From: Vandiemenella viatica | Lineage: Eukaryota; Arthropoda; Insecta; Orthoptera; Morabidae | Direction: 5' to 3' | Assembly: GCA_031002005.1 (NCBI GenBank) | Contig: CM061921.1 | Coordinates: forward strand, 122,108,597-122,172,596 | Length of the DNA stretch: 64,000 bases | Part shown: piece by piece, positions 1-11,864 of the stretch | Layout: every line of letters begins with the position of its first letter | How positions within the stretch are numbered: position 1 is the stretch's first letter | The notes under the pieces: generated by a model | Told to the model about the DNA's origin: nothing | Databases searched by the model: none | What the model saw: the letters and a program-made list of their open reading frames with translations, nothing else | Translations under genes and position numbers: made by a program

Positions 1-520
1 GAGTTTCACTCGATCTCTTCTTCCGAAAGCCATGTTGACACGGTGCTAGTAACTCGTTCTCATCTAGAAACTTCATAATGTTAGAGCATATGACATGCTC
101 CAGAGTTCTACTGCATACAGATGTTAGAGATACGGATCGATAATTCCTAGGATCACTCCTATCTCCTTTCTTGAAAACAGGAATTACCTTCGCTATTTTC
201 CAGTCAGAAGGTACCTTTTTCTCTTCTAAAGATTTACGGAATACATCTGACAGAAAATGTCCAATTTCCTCCGCGTATTCTGAAAATACTCTTACCGGTA
301 TAACATCGGGACCTGGCCGTTTACCCCACTTCATGACCTTTAATTGCTTTACAATACCTATGCTATCAATTTGTACCGCATGCATCTCTAATTCTACACG
401 ATGTGCTAAAGTGGGAATGTTTTCCATGTTTTCTGGCGTGAATGTTTTTTTTAAATTCGGTGTTAAAGACGGTAGCCTTGTCGCGGCTGTCGTCAACTTC
501 AGTACCGACTTGTATTAGAA
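1..520 (-). pseudogene. LINE reverse transcriptase, N-terminal part
   Basis: Minus-strand translation gives the early blocks of a LINE reverse transcriptase: the G-PGPDVIPVRVF block, the block SDWKIAKVIPVFKKGDRS and NYRSVSLTS, followed by CSRTLEHVI and an HGFRK-type block at the very edge of the window. These match blocks 1 to 3 of CR1/Jockey-type RT. The catalytic YADD region would lie beyond position 1. Family assignment beyond CR1/L2/Jockey-like is not possible from this fragment. Confidence 0.8.
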
Positions 521-928
521 ATGGTTTATTGTTGTCACTACAACTAACTTTTTTTTACATACGATCAAAATTTCTAAGAATTTTCGGTGAGGCTCTAATA
601 GAGGGAATTGTAACGAAAGTCATTAGAGGCCTCACTCATCGCATTTTTAACTTGTCCTCTTATCTCATCTAACTTATCTAAATGGGTTCGCTGTATCGTC
701 CTTCTTGATCGTGCATGTATCTTCCTTTGCTTTTTGAGTAACCACTTAACGTCACGTGTATACCAAAGTGGATCATTCCCTTCCTTAAATTTCCGTTTCG
801 GTAATTGCAAGGCCATATCTTCCCTGATTATACGTATGAATCGATGCCACATCTCTTCAACGGTGCCTCTTGCTATTATGAAGGTATGGTAATTATGCCT
901 CAGAAACGTTCTAAAACTTTGAAGCCGT

Positions 929-1245
929 TTAGAATATGTAAACGATCCTTTCCTTTTTGCGCGTGACTGCTAATTTTACTGTAGCAATTACAGCTTTGTG
1001 ATCACTTATTCCCATGGTAGTAGAAATGTTCGTGAATAATTCAGGCCTATTTGTGACGAGAATATCTAAAATATTTTCGTTACCGTCGAGGCATCGCTTT
1101 GGTTCAGTTACGAGCTGCTCAAGATTCTGATCTAAGAAAAGGTCTAGAATGATTTCGCAAGCTGCTTTATCCCTGCCACCAGTAACGTGAACGTAATTTG
1201 TCCGGTCGATATATGGCAAGTTGAAGTCACCACTCTAGGAGCAGA
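929..1245 (-). pseudogene. LINE endonuclease (APE type), C-terminal part
   Basis: Apurinic-like endonuclease of a non-LTR retrotransposon, the enzyme that nicks the target DNA before reverse transcription. Visible motifs are SGDFNLPYID near the 5' end, the conserved core DILVTNRPELF, and the terminal catalytic motif GISDHKAV (Asp and His of the SDH box). The upstream half of the domain, with the N and E catalytic motifs, is missing because the copy is truncated around 1250. A sister sequence at 44935-45310 carries the same DI-VTNRPELFT and GISDHKA motifs. Confidence 0.85.
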
Positions 1246-1250
1246 CGTGT

Positions 1251-2989
1251 CACAGTTAATAAACTGGTACGTCCTCGTGATCCACTGAATGCACGAGTCC
1301 AGTGTTTCCGGTTAAGAGATTGTCCTCTGGCTAGGACGAAAAAGCACGCGCCCCGCTGTCGTTACAACTGATCGCGGATTTGTGCATGGAGACAAGCCGG
1401 GCGGATAGCTACAAGGATGCGTCATATCAGCCTGTGAGAATCTAGCCTCTCGAAGAGATGTAGGACGCAGCAATTAGACGAAGAGGCGTATGTTGTATCT
1501 CAAGCCAATACCTACCCTGAACGATTGAATGTGCCTGTGCACAAAGAAATTATTCCTCCTGAGAGCAAATATGCTCACTTGGCTTTTATCGTCTTGCAGT
1601 TCGAAGATAACCACAAGGCGCTACCAACATCGCTGGTGATGATGAGATTCTCTTTGATTAATTGCTCCCAATGGCGAAGACAGGAGACTGAACGCTTGCG
1701 CTCCAGAGCAAGGACAGTCTATGGTCGCATCTACCAGTGTCAACTCTCTTTGTGAAACTGATTCTGGTTTATGTCTGCCTAAAACAATAGAAGACTACAG
1801 GCGATTCAGAACAGAGAGTACTTTATCTACACAAACTGTTTTTCAACGACGCTGTCAATGAGACCTCGTAAGATTTCCCGTGTTTTATTCTTCTTTAATT
1901 CATCTTTTAACTGTTGGGCACTATTCATGCTTTGATAAATATCATGGTCGTCTAAGTGTAATAAAAAGAACGTTGGATACTTATGCAGTAAAAGCACATG
2001 TAATGATATCCAGTTGCCAACACAAAAACCACATCAATTACAACTTCTTCAATTTATGCAAGCTCTCCTTAACTCCTTGTAGAAATAATTTGCATGTATA
2101 ATCAATTTTTATATGCATAAATACTTCTCATTTTCTATAGAATCATATAAGTCTTCCTGAATATCGCTTTTTGGTAGCAAATGTAATTTAGTGATTAGTT
2201 ATTCCAGCTTCCTAACTACTTAGCCCCCTCGTAGATATATTCGTCGCTACGGAAACTCCCTAAGAATAAACAAACTTGGCTTAGCCAAGGATATCAAATT
2301 CAAGGATACTAAAAATATTAAAATATTTTTGATAAATGTAGGATATCATATATGTTATCCTGCAACCTCGGTGGTGTCAACTCTCAAATCATTCAACAAG
2401 AAACAACGATGCACAAGTAACAACGAAATCAGTGTTGACTGGCACAAAAAAACTTCTTATTTTAATTTTAATTTCCTCCTCAGCTGAGACACATCAAGTG
2501 CGAATTTATGCAACATCATTATACAAATGAAATACATGTCAATTTATAAAACTGATAAAAATGCCACAGAATTATGGTTAACTAAACAAAATAAAAACTA
2601 ATTGTGACTGGTAGCTGTCTTCCATATCGACCCAAATTCCACAGAATCAGTGCCAATAAACGAGTTACGGCAGCGAAGATGCCCTTCCACAATACCCGCC
2701 TCGAGCAATTTACGACAACTTTGGCCAGTCAAATGTATTGTCGTATCTGACATTACGTTTAACCGTACTACTGTAAAGTGTATTGGTTTTTTCAGAGTAT
2801 GGTGGCAATAAAATTTATTATTGTATCACTGGCTCTAGGAATCTTTATTAATCAATCTTTTACAGACTACACTATAGTATATGTGAAACAAAAGCTAATC
2901 AGCAACATAAATTAATGATATTTAGCAAATAATTATTCAAACGTTGTTTAGGAATTGATATATTTTTTCGCTCTTGTAAATCATGTGGA
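1251..2989. other. No supported gene
   Basis: The first part (about 1250-1860) is less AT-rich than the rest and contains short open frames, for example 1525-1755, but no recognisable domain. From 1860 on it is AT-rich and carries no repeat I recognise. A (TAA)n tract near 2999 marks the 3' end of the neighbouring LINE. Confidence 0.6.
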
Positions 2990-3109
2990 AAACAGAAGAT
3001 AATAATAATAAAAATTGCGATGGAGCGCCCGCATTGGTGGCAATCTCCCTACACCCCTCTCCCTTTCCCCTTCCAACCTACTTTTGCCTTCTACTAATTT
3101 TTAATTTAT

Positions 3110-4560
3110 ATTCTTTCAGTGTTTCCGGTAAGTTATTCATCACTTCTCTTGACAATTCATTTCAATCCCTCACTCCGTTTCTTATGAAAGAAAATTTTCG
3201 CGCACCCTTATGGCTGAAATCAACTGCCAGCTCGCGGTCATGGTCATCTTTACCCTTCCAAGCACCTCTCTTAATTTTCCCACCAGTATCTTTCCAAGCT
3301 TCATCATCCGTATAGGCTTTGTACACTCCCATGACTGTCTTCACTCTCCTTCTATCCTCCAATGAATCCCACTCCAGCTCCTTTATCATATTAGTTACCG
3401 ATTGTGTTCTCCGGTAATTTCCAGAGACAAACCTGGCAGCCCTCCTCTGCACCCCCTCCAACTCCTGAATTTGATACCCAAATGTGGATCCCATACTACA
3501 CCACCATATTCCAGCAGTGGTGTGACTAAAATTTTGTACCCCAATTCCCTTACTTCTCTGGTGCATCCCCTCATCACTCTTTCTAACAGGTGAAGGATTT
3601 GGAACCCTTTCCCTACCACCTGTCCAATGCGTCCTGCCCAGTTAAGTTTGCTATCAAACGTAATGCCAAGGTATTTCGAATAAGTAGCTCCTTCCCCACT
3701 TTATAAGCGTAATCAACCTTCAGGTTTTTATCTGTATACCTAATAAGCTGACTCATCTTTGCATTTATCTTCATCCCATGTTTACTCACCCAGCTAGTTA
3801 TCCTGTCTAGATCTCCCTGCAGCTGTTTACAGTCTTCTATTGTTTTCATCCTTTTATATAACATAATGTCATCTACAAACAATCTAATTTCGGACATTAA
3901 ACCATTAACACAATTATTCATTAGAATAACAAATAACAATGGTCCCAATACACTACTCTGTGGGACTCCCATGTTCACTTCTACTTCTTTTGATATTGCA
4001 TTTCCTACCCTAACTTTTTGCTTTCTACCCTTTAGGAATTCTTCCACCCAACAGATCGCTTTTTTATCAGTTTCAATAGTTTTTACCGATATTTAGCACC
4101 ATTTTATGGCTCACTCTGTCAAAGGCCTTTGAAAGATCTAGTGCCATACTATCAACTTGACCTCCCATGTCCATTTCATCAGAAATATCTTGCATATATC
4201 CTACTAACTGTACTAACTGAGATTCACACGAATATCATTGTCTAAAGCCCTGTTGCCGACTTGAAAACCATTTACTTTCTTCACAGACACCTCTAATATG
4301 GTTGCATATTAATCTCTCCTTTAATTTACCTACCACTGATGTCAAACTAATTGGACTGTAGTTTTCAACCCCGTTTTTCACCCCTCGTTTATGGACCGAT
4401 ACTAATATCGCACTTTTCCAGTCATCTGGTAAACAACAAGTATCCAGACTCATTTTAAATAATGTTTCAAGGTAAGGTAAAGTGTCCCTTCCTACTATCT
4501 TTAAGACATCTGTAGTAATATTATCAACACCAGCCCCTTTATGATTTTTTTAGATTCCTT
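3110..4560 (-). pseudogene. LINE reverse transcriptase and C-terminal domain, family B
   Basis: Reverse transcriptase of the family B LINE. Visible blocks are LPDDWKSAILVSVHKRG and SPISLTSVVGKL (4450-4300), QQGFRQ (about 4240), GVPQSSVLGPLLFVILMNN, and the catalytic box as FVDDIMLYK (about 3880). There follows a C-terminal stretch with QELEGVQRRAARFV and FSFIRNGVRDWNELS. The catalytic box has FVDD instead of the usual Y/F-ADD. Several frameshifts make the ORF non-functional. Confidence 0.85.
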
Positions 4561-5199
4561 AGTTCCTTCATGATATCTTCATATTTAATTTCAAATTTTC
4601 TAATAGCTCCTCTCCAACTGTGCGGATATGCTCGTTTCCAGATATAACCCCAGAATTATTGTCCCTAATGGACTCACTGAACCAGTTACTCAATAACTCT
4701 GCCTTTTTCAAATCCTCAGTTACTTCTTCTCCATTCTTATCTACAATTGTCTCAATACTCTCTCTTCCCCTTAAATTACAGATAGAACTGTAGAAATTTC
4801 TAGACGCATCAGTCAGAGGTCCTCCTGCACCAATAATATTCTTCATACACTAATCCTTAGCCAGTTTCTTTGTTAGCTGTTTCATGACTTCCTTACTGCC
4901 TTGCTGTTTCTTGACTCTGTTATATTCTCGTCTCACCAATCTCTTTAACCTCCTCACCTCCCTGTTCTAATATGAAGGTTCTGTACTTATCTTTATTCTC
5001 TGTTTTGGAATAAACATTTCTTCATCCTTTCTTATCATTTCTTTGAACTCTTCCCACTTTGTCTCCACTGAACTTATGCCATTCTTCCATTTAATAAAAT
5101 TAACCCTGAAATATCTTTTCAGTTCCAAGATTTGTGCCTTTTTATAATTGTATCTATTTCCCCCCTCAATTCTGGCCACTGGTTTACTGGATCCCCTTA

Positions 5200-5830
5200 T
5201 ATCCATCAGATCTATATTATGATCACTTATTCCTTCGGTTACTTGACACCCGATTAGGTTATCATCCGGCCTTATCCAACATGTTTGGTCCCCTTGTTTT
5301 CTGCTCGACCATCTGTATAAAGCCTCTTTCCCTTAATAAGGTATTTGCGAATTGCTGTTCCTTATTGTTATTAATCTTATTTCCTACCCAATCGACACCT
5401 GGTAGGTTCAAATCCCCACTAATGATGACCATTCTATGCTCACTTCTGAACTCTGAATATGAATTTAGTTTCTCCCCAAGAGCCTCAACTTTATCATTCA
5501 TTTTTCCACTATGGTAAGTAGCCAACACCCTGAATTTTTCTTTATTATTTCCCCAGCGGTCTACCCCATGTAACTCATGGTCATGATCTCTAAACACCAG
5601 TGAACTATAGTAGTCTTTGCTAAGCAGTATGAATACCCTTCCCCCAGATGCTCCTCTGTGTCTGCGGTACACTCTGTAGCCATCGGGAAAAACCTCATTG
5701 TGTACTCCTTCTTTAACCAGTACTCTACCCCTATTAATACTTGAAGTTCATGTATCTCAATTAGGTTTCCGAATTCCGTGACTTTATTCATTATGCTACT
5801 ACAGTTTACCAGTAACACTCTTATCACTGG
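5200..5830 (-). pseudogene. LINE endonuclease, family B
   Basis: Broken APE-type endonuclease. Blocks seen on the minus strand are LLVNCSSIMNKVTEF (N-terminal asparagine block), VEYWLKKE (glutamate block), GGRVFILLSKDYYSS, then YHSGKMND, GDLNLPGVDWVG (the GD-N block) and VTEGISDHNID (SDH box near 5230). All expected catalytic blocks are recognisable, but they sit in at least three frames. The region homologous to 5330-5740 recurs at 27600-27930. Confidence 0.8.
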
Positions 5831-6117
5831 TTTTGTGATATTTTCAGCACTAACATTTGCCTTCCAAAATCTGCCCCTGCCCCCTCTGATATTTTTTCAA
5901 AAGCTTCTTCCATTTCTTCAGTATTAGTGATTTTTATAACTATGGATCTATACTCAGTATTCCTATGATTTCCTATTTTTACCCCCTCACCAGCAGCCAT
6001 TAATCTATAAAAGGCACAGTACCAACCCCGTCACCACTGGAAGTGGGCTCTCTCACAGCCCTTGCCAACAACTCAGGAAGTATTACCTTGTCCTTCCTAT
6101 TTAGGTGTAGGCCATGT

Positions 6118-6600
6118 CTAGTGAAACTCCATCTCCACAGGCAACATCCCCATGATAGAACTAATGCTTTTCCCAAGCAGCTCCTCCGTTACCACATTTA
6201 CCCTCCTCACAATGTGGTTCAATTGCGGCTGGTCATGGTGACTTAGGACTTGCATGAGCTCCACCCTAGTGTGCTGTGCCTCCTTCAATAGTTTCTTCAG
6301 GTCACTCTCTATACTATAATTAGCATTTCTATCGATACTGTTCCCCGCATCTCCCACTATCAGTACCCTATCCTCCTTGGTGAAACCCCTACGCAGTGAA
6401 CCTATACCCTTCATTACCTGACCTAAAGTTGCACTAGGTTTGAAAAAACATGTGACCTGGTAACCTTAGCCCAGCTGATGCTGTAAGAGAGGGCCTACAC
6501 CTCTCCCGTGGCTACTACCTAGCAGAAGAACCCTTTTCTTCCTATTTTTCCCTTATACGCCCCTATTCCTAAAGGCCTGCCGCACCTTACCTAAAACGCC
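6118..6600 (-). pseudogene. LINE ORF1 with SGNH/esterase-like motif
   Basis: In coding direction the segment first reads KRVLLLGSSHGRGVG (about 6540-6495), which resembles block I of SGNH/GDSL hydrolases with the serine in GSSHGRG. Then comes TKEDRVLIVGDAGNS, which resembles the glycine-asparagine block III, and then VLSHHDQPQLNHIVRRVN, a possible C-terminal histidine block. Esterase domains of this kind are known in ORF1 of CR1-like non-LTR retrotransposons. The copy has at least one stop between the first and second motifs. The sister segment at 21277-21591 has the same two motifs (LLLGSSHGRGLS and IIIVGGPGNSVS). Whether the enzyme would be active cannot be judged from the sequence. Confidence 0.65.
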
Positions 6601-6625
6601 CGTCGTGTTTCTGTACGATAAATAA

Positions 6626-8977
6626 CATTACATGTGATTCTTCGATTTATAAATTTAATATTTCCTATTTAAGACACTAGTAACTACATTTTTATGAAAG
6701 TAATTGGATAACAGTAATCGCATTCTAAATTATTTGTTTTTATTCGCAATAATCAATCAATTTGAAACTTCAGCTTTAATCTGGCCAGTTTTTATTAATA
6801 TCTGATAATTGCTTGGCTACAAATGTCTTTTATTTCCAAGGCTGCCCCTCCCACCCTGGAGGTTCAGGTAATTTCTGTACGTGACAATGTCTGACACTTC
6901 GAGTAATCCATGAATGTCGCAGAAATTTTCATTATCATGACTTGGCTGTCAGGATAAGTAAACTGATGCTACACAATCAATAACCAACATATTCTGTACC
7001 AAAGTCGTGGGTTAAATCCCAAACCTCACAGAGTTAGGACATACGACACTACTTAATGGGCCTCATCGTGTTTCACGGTCTTCCTTAGTTTATATTTCAC
7101 TCGTTCACCAGGCAAAAAACACATTAACATTTACAGGGGAAACCTCCGCAGCTAAGACAATGTCATCCTGATCAACGTCGTCATCTTTTTAAAAGCGTTA
7201 TTCATTGAAAAATCCGAATGAATGTTAAATTTATAGAAATACAAATAATCACATCGAACGGCATGCTGTGTAGCATATGCAATGAAAACAAACAGAAATA
7301 TTCATTAAATCTTTGAAATTAAAATTTCGAAATACAATTTAATTTTTCTGAACCATATCCAATGAAGAAATTAAAAATTACAAAGACTTGAATTGATTTC
7401 TCTGCGTGTTGTATTAACACACGTTGGAGTGCCAAAAACAGGCAAGAAAGATAATGAATGTCCTTAAATTTTTGAAATAATATTAAACTTTTATATTTCA
7501 GAGAAACTTTAAAAAAAATCTAAAACATAAAAGCGAAGTAATTGTATTCAGTAGATGTGAGAATCTCTGAGATATAAGCGGTGATCATTAACACAGAAAC
7601 TCGCAGCGAGGTTCTGTTTGTCGTTTGTTAGCGTGTGCACAAGTGCGCCTCATAATTAGGCCGCCAACAAAGAGCAACAACACAAAATTGGACTTATTAC
7701 GGTGAATATGCCAGCCTAAACATCAAGTTTTAACGAGATACAGCGTCGAAATATTGAACCACCTGTTCGCTACCAGAAGCCCAATTAAGAATTTTACTAA
7801 TGATAGCCACTGAGCTAAATGAATACGTCGTTGAGTAATTAGACCGGAAAATAAGTGTCGGGCATTTCCTGATTGACGTTGAACTCTGATATGCTAATTC
7901 GTGACGTTCATGGGAAACACTACACCCAGGAACAAGGCTACCACGCGCCTCTGCAGATTAGATATGAAAAGAAATACAATTAAATATAAGCAGAGTTTTG
8001 TCAAATTGTCTTTCAAATAGTTTATACGAATCAAACTAAAAAAAGGAATCAGTTGAATAAATTACAGTTGGTCTGAGAAAAATTTAAAAAAAGACACATT
8101 TTTTAACGAATTATCATAAAATTCTCTTACTGGATGACACGAAAAAACTGCAGTATGAATGTTTTTTAATTATTTTGTTTATTAGTCGAAAACCAGAAAC
8201 TCATGACAGATCACTGTAAGATTCGTATAAAGTATAGGAGGCCACATATCAATGCAAATTTTGAGAAATAGATTTTTGGGTCAGCAGTTTTGGAAATAAT
8301 AGGAAGAGATCATTTTTATACGGTTTCCTATCACAAAGTTTGTACAGCACGTGGGATAGTAAAAAAAAATTAACATTTTAAGTGTTGTTGAATTTCCAGC
8401 TATTATTTCATACCTCTAAGATTACCTAAAGATAATTTTTTAATCAACCCTGTCACTAAGCCTTCATTAATTTTTTTGTTAATTTTTGTATAATAATTGT
8501 GTTACTGCAAGAACTGAAGTATTTTCGAAGTAAAATTTTTGGTTATTTATGATGTTCTGACAGACGGAGAAATGAGTAAATTCTTAAGAGTTCTGTCTAC
8601 CTTTAAGACGGTACGAAATCCTCCGCAATTAATCAAAAGAATAAAATAATAAAAAAATCCTACGGATTCCAGAATTAAGCAACTGAGAAGAGACTACCGC
8701 TAGCGAAGAGCGAAGGAACTGTTTCAAGAATAATAACTGCGGCAATATTTTTCTGCTTATGATGTTTCATGACAGATATTGCTCAGACGTCCTACGATGT
8801 ACTGAATTTTGTTAGATGAGGTGCCATCAAACTATTTCGGGGAAGCGGAACAGTATCTTGCATAACTCTTAAGAATTAGAATCATTAATACAACTTAATT
8901 AAAAGTGATTTAATCTTACTTCCAAAACGAACCACGTTGAATAGTAATTCACATAATTATTTCGTTTAGCTGCTAGT
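6626..8977. other. AT-rich DNA without recognisable features
   Basis: About 2.3 kb of AT-rich sequence with frequent stops in all frames. I see no domain, tRNA-like box, TIR pair or tandem array in it. Confidence 0.5.
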
Positions 8978-9641
8978 TAGGGGAAGCCGGGCAAAATGGC
9001 CAGCCTAAGGTTTGACAATTTTTTAAGGTAATTTAAACCTAAAGGCATCAAACTCAGGTACTATCCTAGTACATAACAGATTTTTTTTACTTAGAACCAA
9101 AAATAACGATTTTATTTTTTTAAAAAAAAAGTACCAATTAGCTTCAAAATCAGAAATAAATTTTCAAAACAATGTAGGCTACTTCATTTCAAAAAAGTAA
9201 TGTAACTTGTAAATAATAGAAATTATAACGGGAAAAAGGCACTTTTATTGCAATTTTTGCAAACGAAGGAATAGCAGTTTCGTTCAATGCCATCACAGAG
9301 TTCGTGAGCAACACATTTCGCACTAGATCCATCGTTCTTGTGATCTTCAACTGCGGTACAGGCACTATGTGTGTTCTTGATCATCGTCTTCATCAAATAA
9401 CACTGTTTTCGGGTTAGATTTCTTGCGGTTGGTAGTTTTGTATCTAGCATTGGCTAATAATGCAAAGAAACAATCATGATCACCAAATCAGGAACTTACA
9501 GAAAAAACATTACTCTTGCAAAAGGATTCGTTCAGAAGTGGTTAGTCACATGATTTCTTGGTAATAAATTCATAAAAAGATGACTTACCAAACATCAGGC
9601 TCATCAAAATATTCTAATAACGATGGCATCATTCATCGGCT

Positions 9642-9700
<59 letters not shown>

Positions 9701-9727
9701 ATGTACACTTTGCCCAGCTCTCCCCTA
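8978..9727. mobile_element. Candidate non-autonomous TIR element
   Basis: The left edge TAGGGGAAGCCGGGCAAAAT pairs with the reverse complement of the right edge (TAGGGGAGAGCTGGGCAAAG) over about 20 bp with one indel and a few mismatches. The 750-bp interior is AT-rich, ends in a long A tract, and has a small Cys-rich open frame on the minus strand (9223-9450) that I do not recognise. No clear target-site duplication was found, so superfamily is not assigned. Confidence 0.45.
9643..9699 (+). repeat. Poly(A) tract of 57
   Basis: Uninterrupted run of 57 adenines directly inside the right TIR of the candidate element. It could be the tail of a retroposed insertion or an expanded homopolymer. Its length in the assembly is likely unreliable. 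Confidence 0.9.
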
Positions 9728-9768
9728 CGTAATTTGATAGACTATCTCACACTAGGGTTGTAACTAGC

Positions 9769-10712
9769 GTTGCCAGGTGTCCCGATTTGCGCTGGATGTC
9801 TCGATTTTCAGGGGTCTGGGGACGCGTCGCGATTTATCATCGATCGGCACGCCAAATGTCCCGATTTTTTAACTAAGTGATAAAAACCCAACACTTGTCG
9901 CAAAAATGAAATCGCTTGTCCACTTAAGACGCAACGCACCCAACCAACAGTGTTATTCACTGCTTATGCTTCAACTGATCCCACTAACCTGCACATTGAG
10001 CATGTTTCATGGTGGCAAAAATGACAAAGGAAAACACCAGAAATGTAATGAAAAAAAGAAGGGAGTGTCAGTTTAATAAAATTGCTGAAAATATTTTTAA
10101 CAACGATCACATAAGTACCCAAGAATCAGGAAGAAGTGATAGCTGCTTAAGTTACAAAAGACATATCACTCGGTTAAGCACACCCTGTCATTCAGTTAAT
10201 TCGGTTGTGAATCAAAACTCGATCGTACTTTGCATAAAGATTCTAAAATTGCTGAGAAATTGTCACTTGAAAGAAAAAAGGCTATTGGGATTGCACATAC
10301 GCATAACTGTTTAGGCTCGGCATCTACTCATGAAGCGATTGAAACTATTCAAAATTATGCATTTCATATTGTTGCTACTGACGCCTCCAATCACGGTAGT
10401 ACATATATTTTTCGGCTGAAGGTAAGATTTTACAGCCAAACCAAAAATTCAAAAACTTGAGTGTTATGAAGGCACAAATGAAGCTTCGTCACCCACATAT
10501 AAAAATTTAATGACACGACTGAAGACGCCCAGTATTGACAGTAAACATCTTACTTAGGTACTAAGCAGACAACGCTGATGTTACCGATCTATGCACCGCA
10601 ATTCATTTTTTCCAGTTACTGCACCATAGTAGTAATCAAATTATATCAGTGGTATGTCCTGCACACATTTTGCATAAAACTGTAAAATATGCTCTGTGTA
10701 TGAGTAAATCGT
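9769..10712 (+). pseudogene. Decayed hAT/zinc-finger-type transposase remnant
   Basis: Scattered blocks, in order, resemble the hAT-related transposase family also seen in host ZMYM-like proteins: a KRRECQFNKIAENIF start (about 10050), then ERKKAIGIAHTHN, then VATDASNHGSTYIF (about 10370, the TDASNH core with the catalytic-type Asp), and finally QADNADVTD and VVCPAHILHKTVKYA (10560-10690), the ADNAN-G and C-AH-LHN blocks. The blocks lie in different frames with stops between them. Just upstream (9769-9880) the motif TGTCCCGATTT occurs twice, once in a TGTCTCG variant. Superfamily assignment is by motif resemblance only. Confidence 0.5.
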
Positions 10713-11506
10713 GTAGTAGATTGAGGGATTTTAGCTATAAATTATAGTAACTTTCACTTGGAATAATTTTTTCAAGCTTACAATCATGTAATTTAATTCC
10801 ACTCAACGCAGCAGAGCTTAAGGTTAAGCAGACTTTCTTCCCGTCGGAAAGAAGCTCCCTACTATAGTAACTCTAAAGCACCTTGTAAAGTATCCTAAGC
10901 CAATGGTAATAGTTCCACGTGACTTTCCCACCACTTTTCTCAGCCCGAGAGCGCAGTCAGTAGCAGACTCTCTGAGAAGTCTTTTTCCATACTCATGACT
11001 AACCACATCATCAGTCAACATGCAGAATTTTATAGGTAAAGACTAATGCATAATCTGCCCTTCTGGTTGCTTAGGAAGGATATTCCGAATGACAAGATTT
11101 TATTAGTGAGGATTTCAATTTTATGACAGCTATTTTTACGCAGTATTTTCAGTCATTTCCTATGTTTGTTCATGTACTTATATTCGCTGAATTTATTAAT
11201 GTCACTCTATTCATTCAACTACATTTTTCAATTGTTGTCACTGATTACCTGCTCATTACTAGCAATAAGTAATAGTAGGAACGCAATATCTCTGATCACT
11301 TGATCACATATCTTTGGTAAAACGAACTGAGGAGTGATTGATCGCAGACAAACCAATTTCTGTTGTGTTCACCGCTTGGGACACTACTATCGTCCTGAAA
11401 CATTATAATAATTTCTCATACTATGCCAAATGAGCTGAAGCTTTAAAACACTTTTATGAGACGTTTGGATCTGAATATTTGCTTTTATGCCATCAATACC
11501 GGTTTT
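10713..11506. other. No supported feature
   Basis: AT-rich DNA with only short chance ORFs. No repeat or RNA gene recognised. Confidence 0.5.
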
Positions 11507-11864
11507 AAACACGAGCGTCTGTGGGTACACTCGATGCCGTGCACAAATCTCAATACTACCCCGGCACGCGGAAGTGCCGTCGCAATGACGATACGTGTAT
11601 ACAGCATCGAGTGTACCCACAGACGATCTTATAATTATCGGTACAGAGTTTGCATCAACCTAAACAGTTTTGTTTTGTTGTAGAGGTTGTGCTAAGGTTG
11701 AAGTGCAGCCTGGAACGAGAGAAAAATCTCCAAAACTGAAATCTTTTACGTTTCGCGCATCTCATTCACACATTCACGTCTCGTAATTTTGACGTCACCT
11801 CCGCATGCCGAGTAGTGGGGAGGTTTGTGCACGGCATCGAGTGTATCCACAGACGCTCGTGTTT
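11507..11864. mobile_element. MITE with 41-bp terminal inverted repeats
   Basis: The two 41-bp ends, 11507-11547 and 11824-11864, are inverted copies with a single mismatch. Each starts AAACACGAGCGTCTGTGG and runs to GCCGTGCACAAA. A third copy of the core (11602-11625) lies inside, in the orientation of the right end, and is an exact 22-bp match to the left end. The interior has no coding capacity and also holds a small CGGCAC/GTGCCG hairpin at 11562-11579. No convincing target-site duplication was seen. Confidence 0.75.
11602..11625. repeat. Internal third copy of MITE terminal core
   Basis: The sequence is a perfect inverted match over 22 bp to the left terminal repeat (GCATCGAGTGTACCCACAGA and two more bases). 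The right terminal repeat differs from both by one base in the GTACCC segment. Left end and this copy can fold into a hairpin with a loop of about 60-70 bases. Confidence 0.85.

Larger units (their letters stand above)
1..1250 (-). mobile_element. CR1/L2-like LINE, family A, fragment
   Basis: Minus-strand non-LTR retrotransposon fragment. In coding order it shows the end of the endonuclease (from about 1245), a basic linker (852-595) with PLWYTRDVKWLLKKQ, and the start of the reverse transcriptase (520 down to the window edge). It is truncated at the 5' side within the endonuclease (first recognisable motif SGDFN) and runs out of the window before the RT catalytic box. The endonuclease part is clearly related to 44935-45310. 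The family A label for the 3' fragment at 31929-32520 rests only on general resemblance. Frames change between blocks, so this is a dead copy. Confidence 0.85.
2990..6625 (-). mobile_element. CR1-like LINE, family B, near full length
   Basis: Minus-strand non-LTR retrotransposon of about 3.6 kb. Coding order is an SGNH/esterase-like ORF1 region (6600-6118), an endonuclease (5830-5200), a linker (5206-4568), a reverse transcriptase (4560-3600) and a C-terminal region ending near 3110. The 3' end carries a short (TTA)n-type tail at about 2999-3012, as expected for CR1-like elements with microsatellite tails. Many stops and frameshifts break the second ORF. Related pieces lie at 24400-25541, 27600-27930, 21277-21591 and probably 13025-13335. 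The endonuclease-plus-RT order and the esterase-type ORF1 fit the CR1/L2 group; the exact clade is inferred. Confidence 0.85.
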
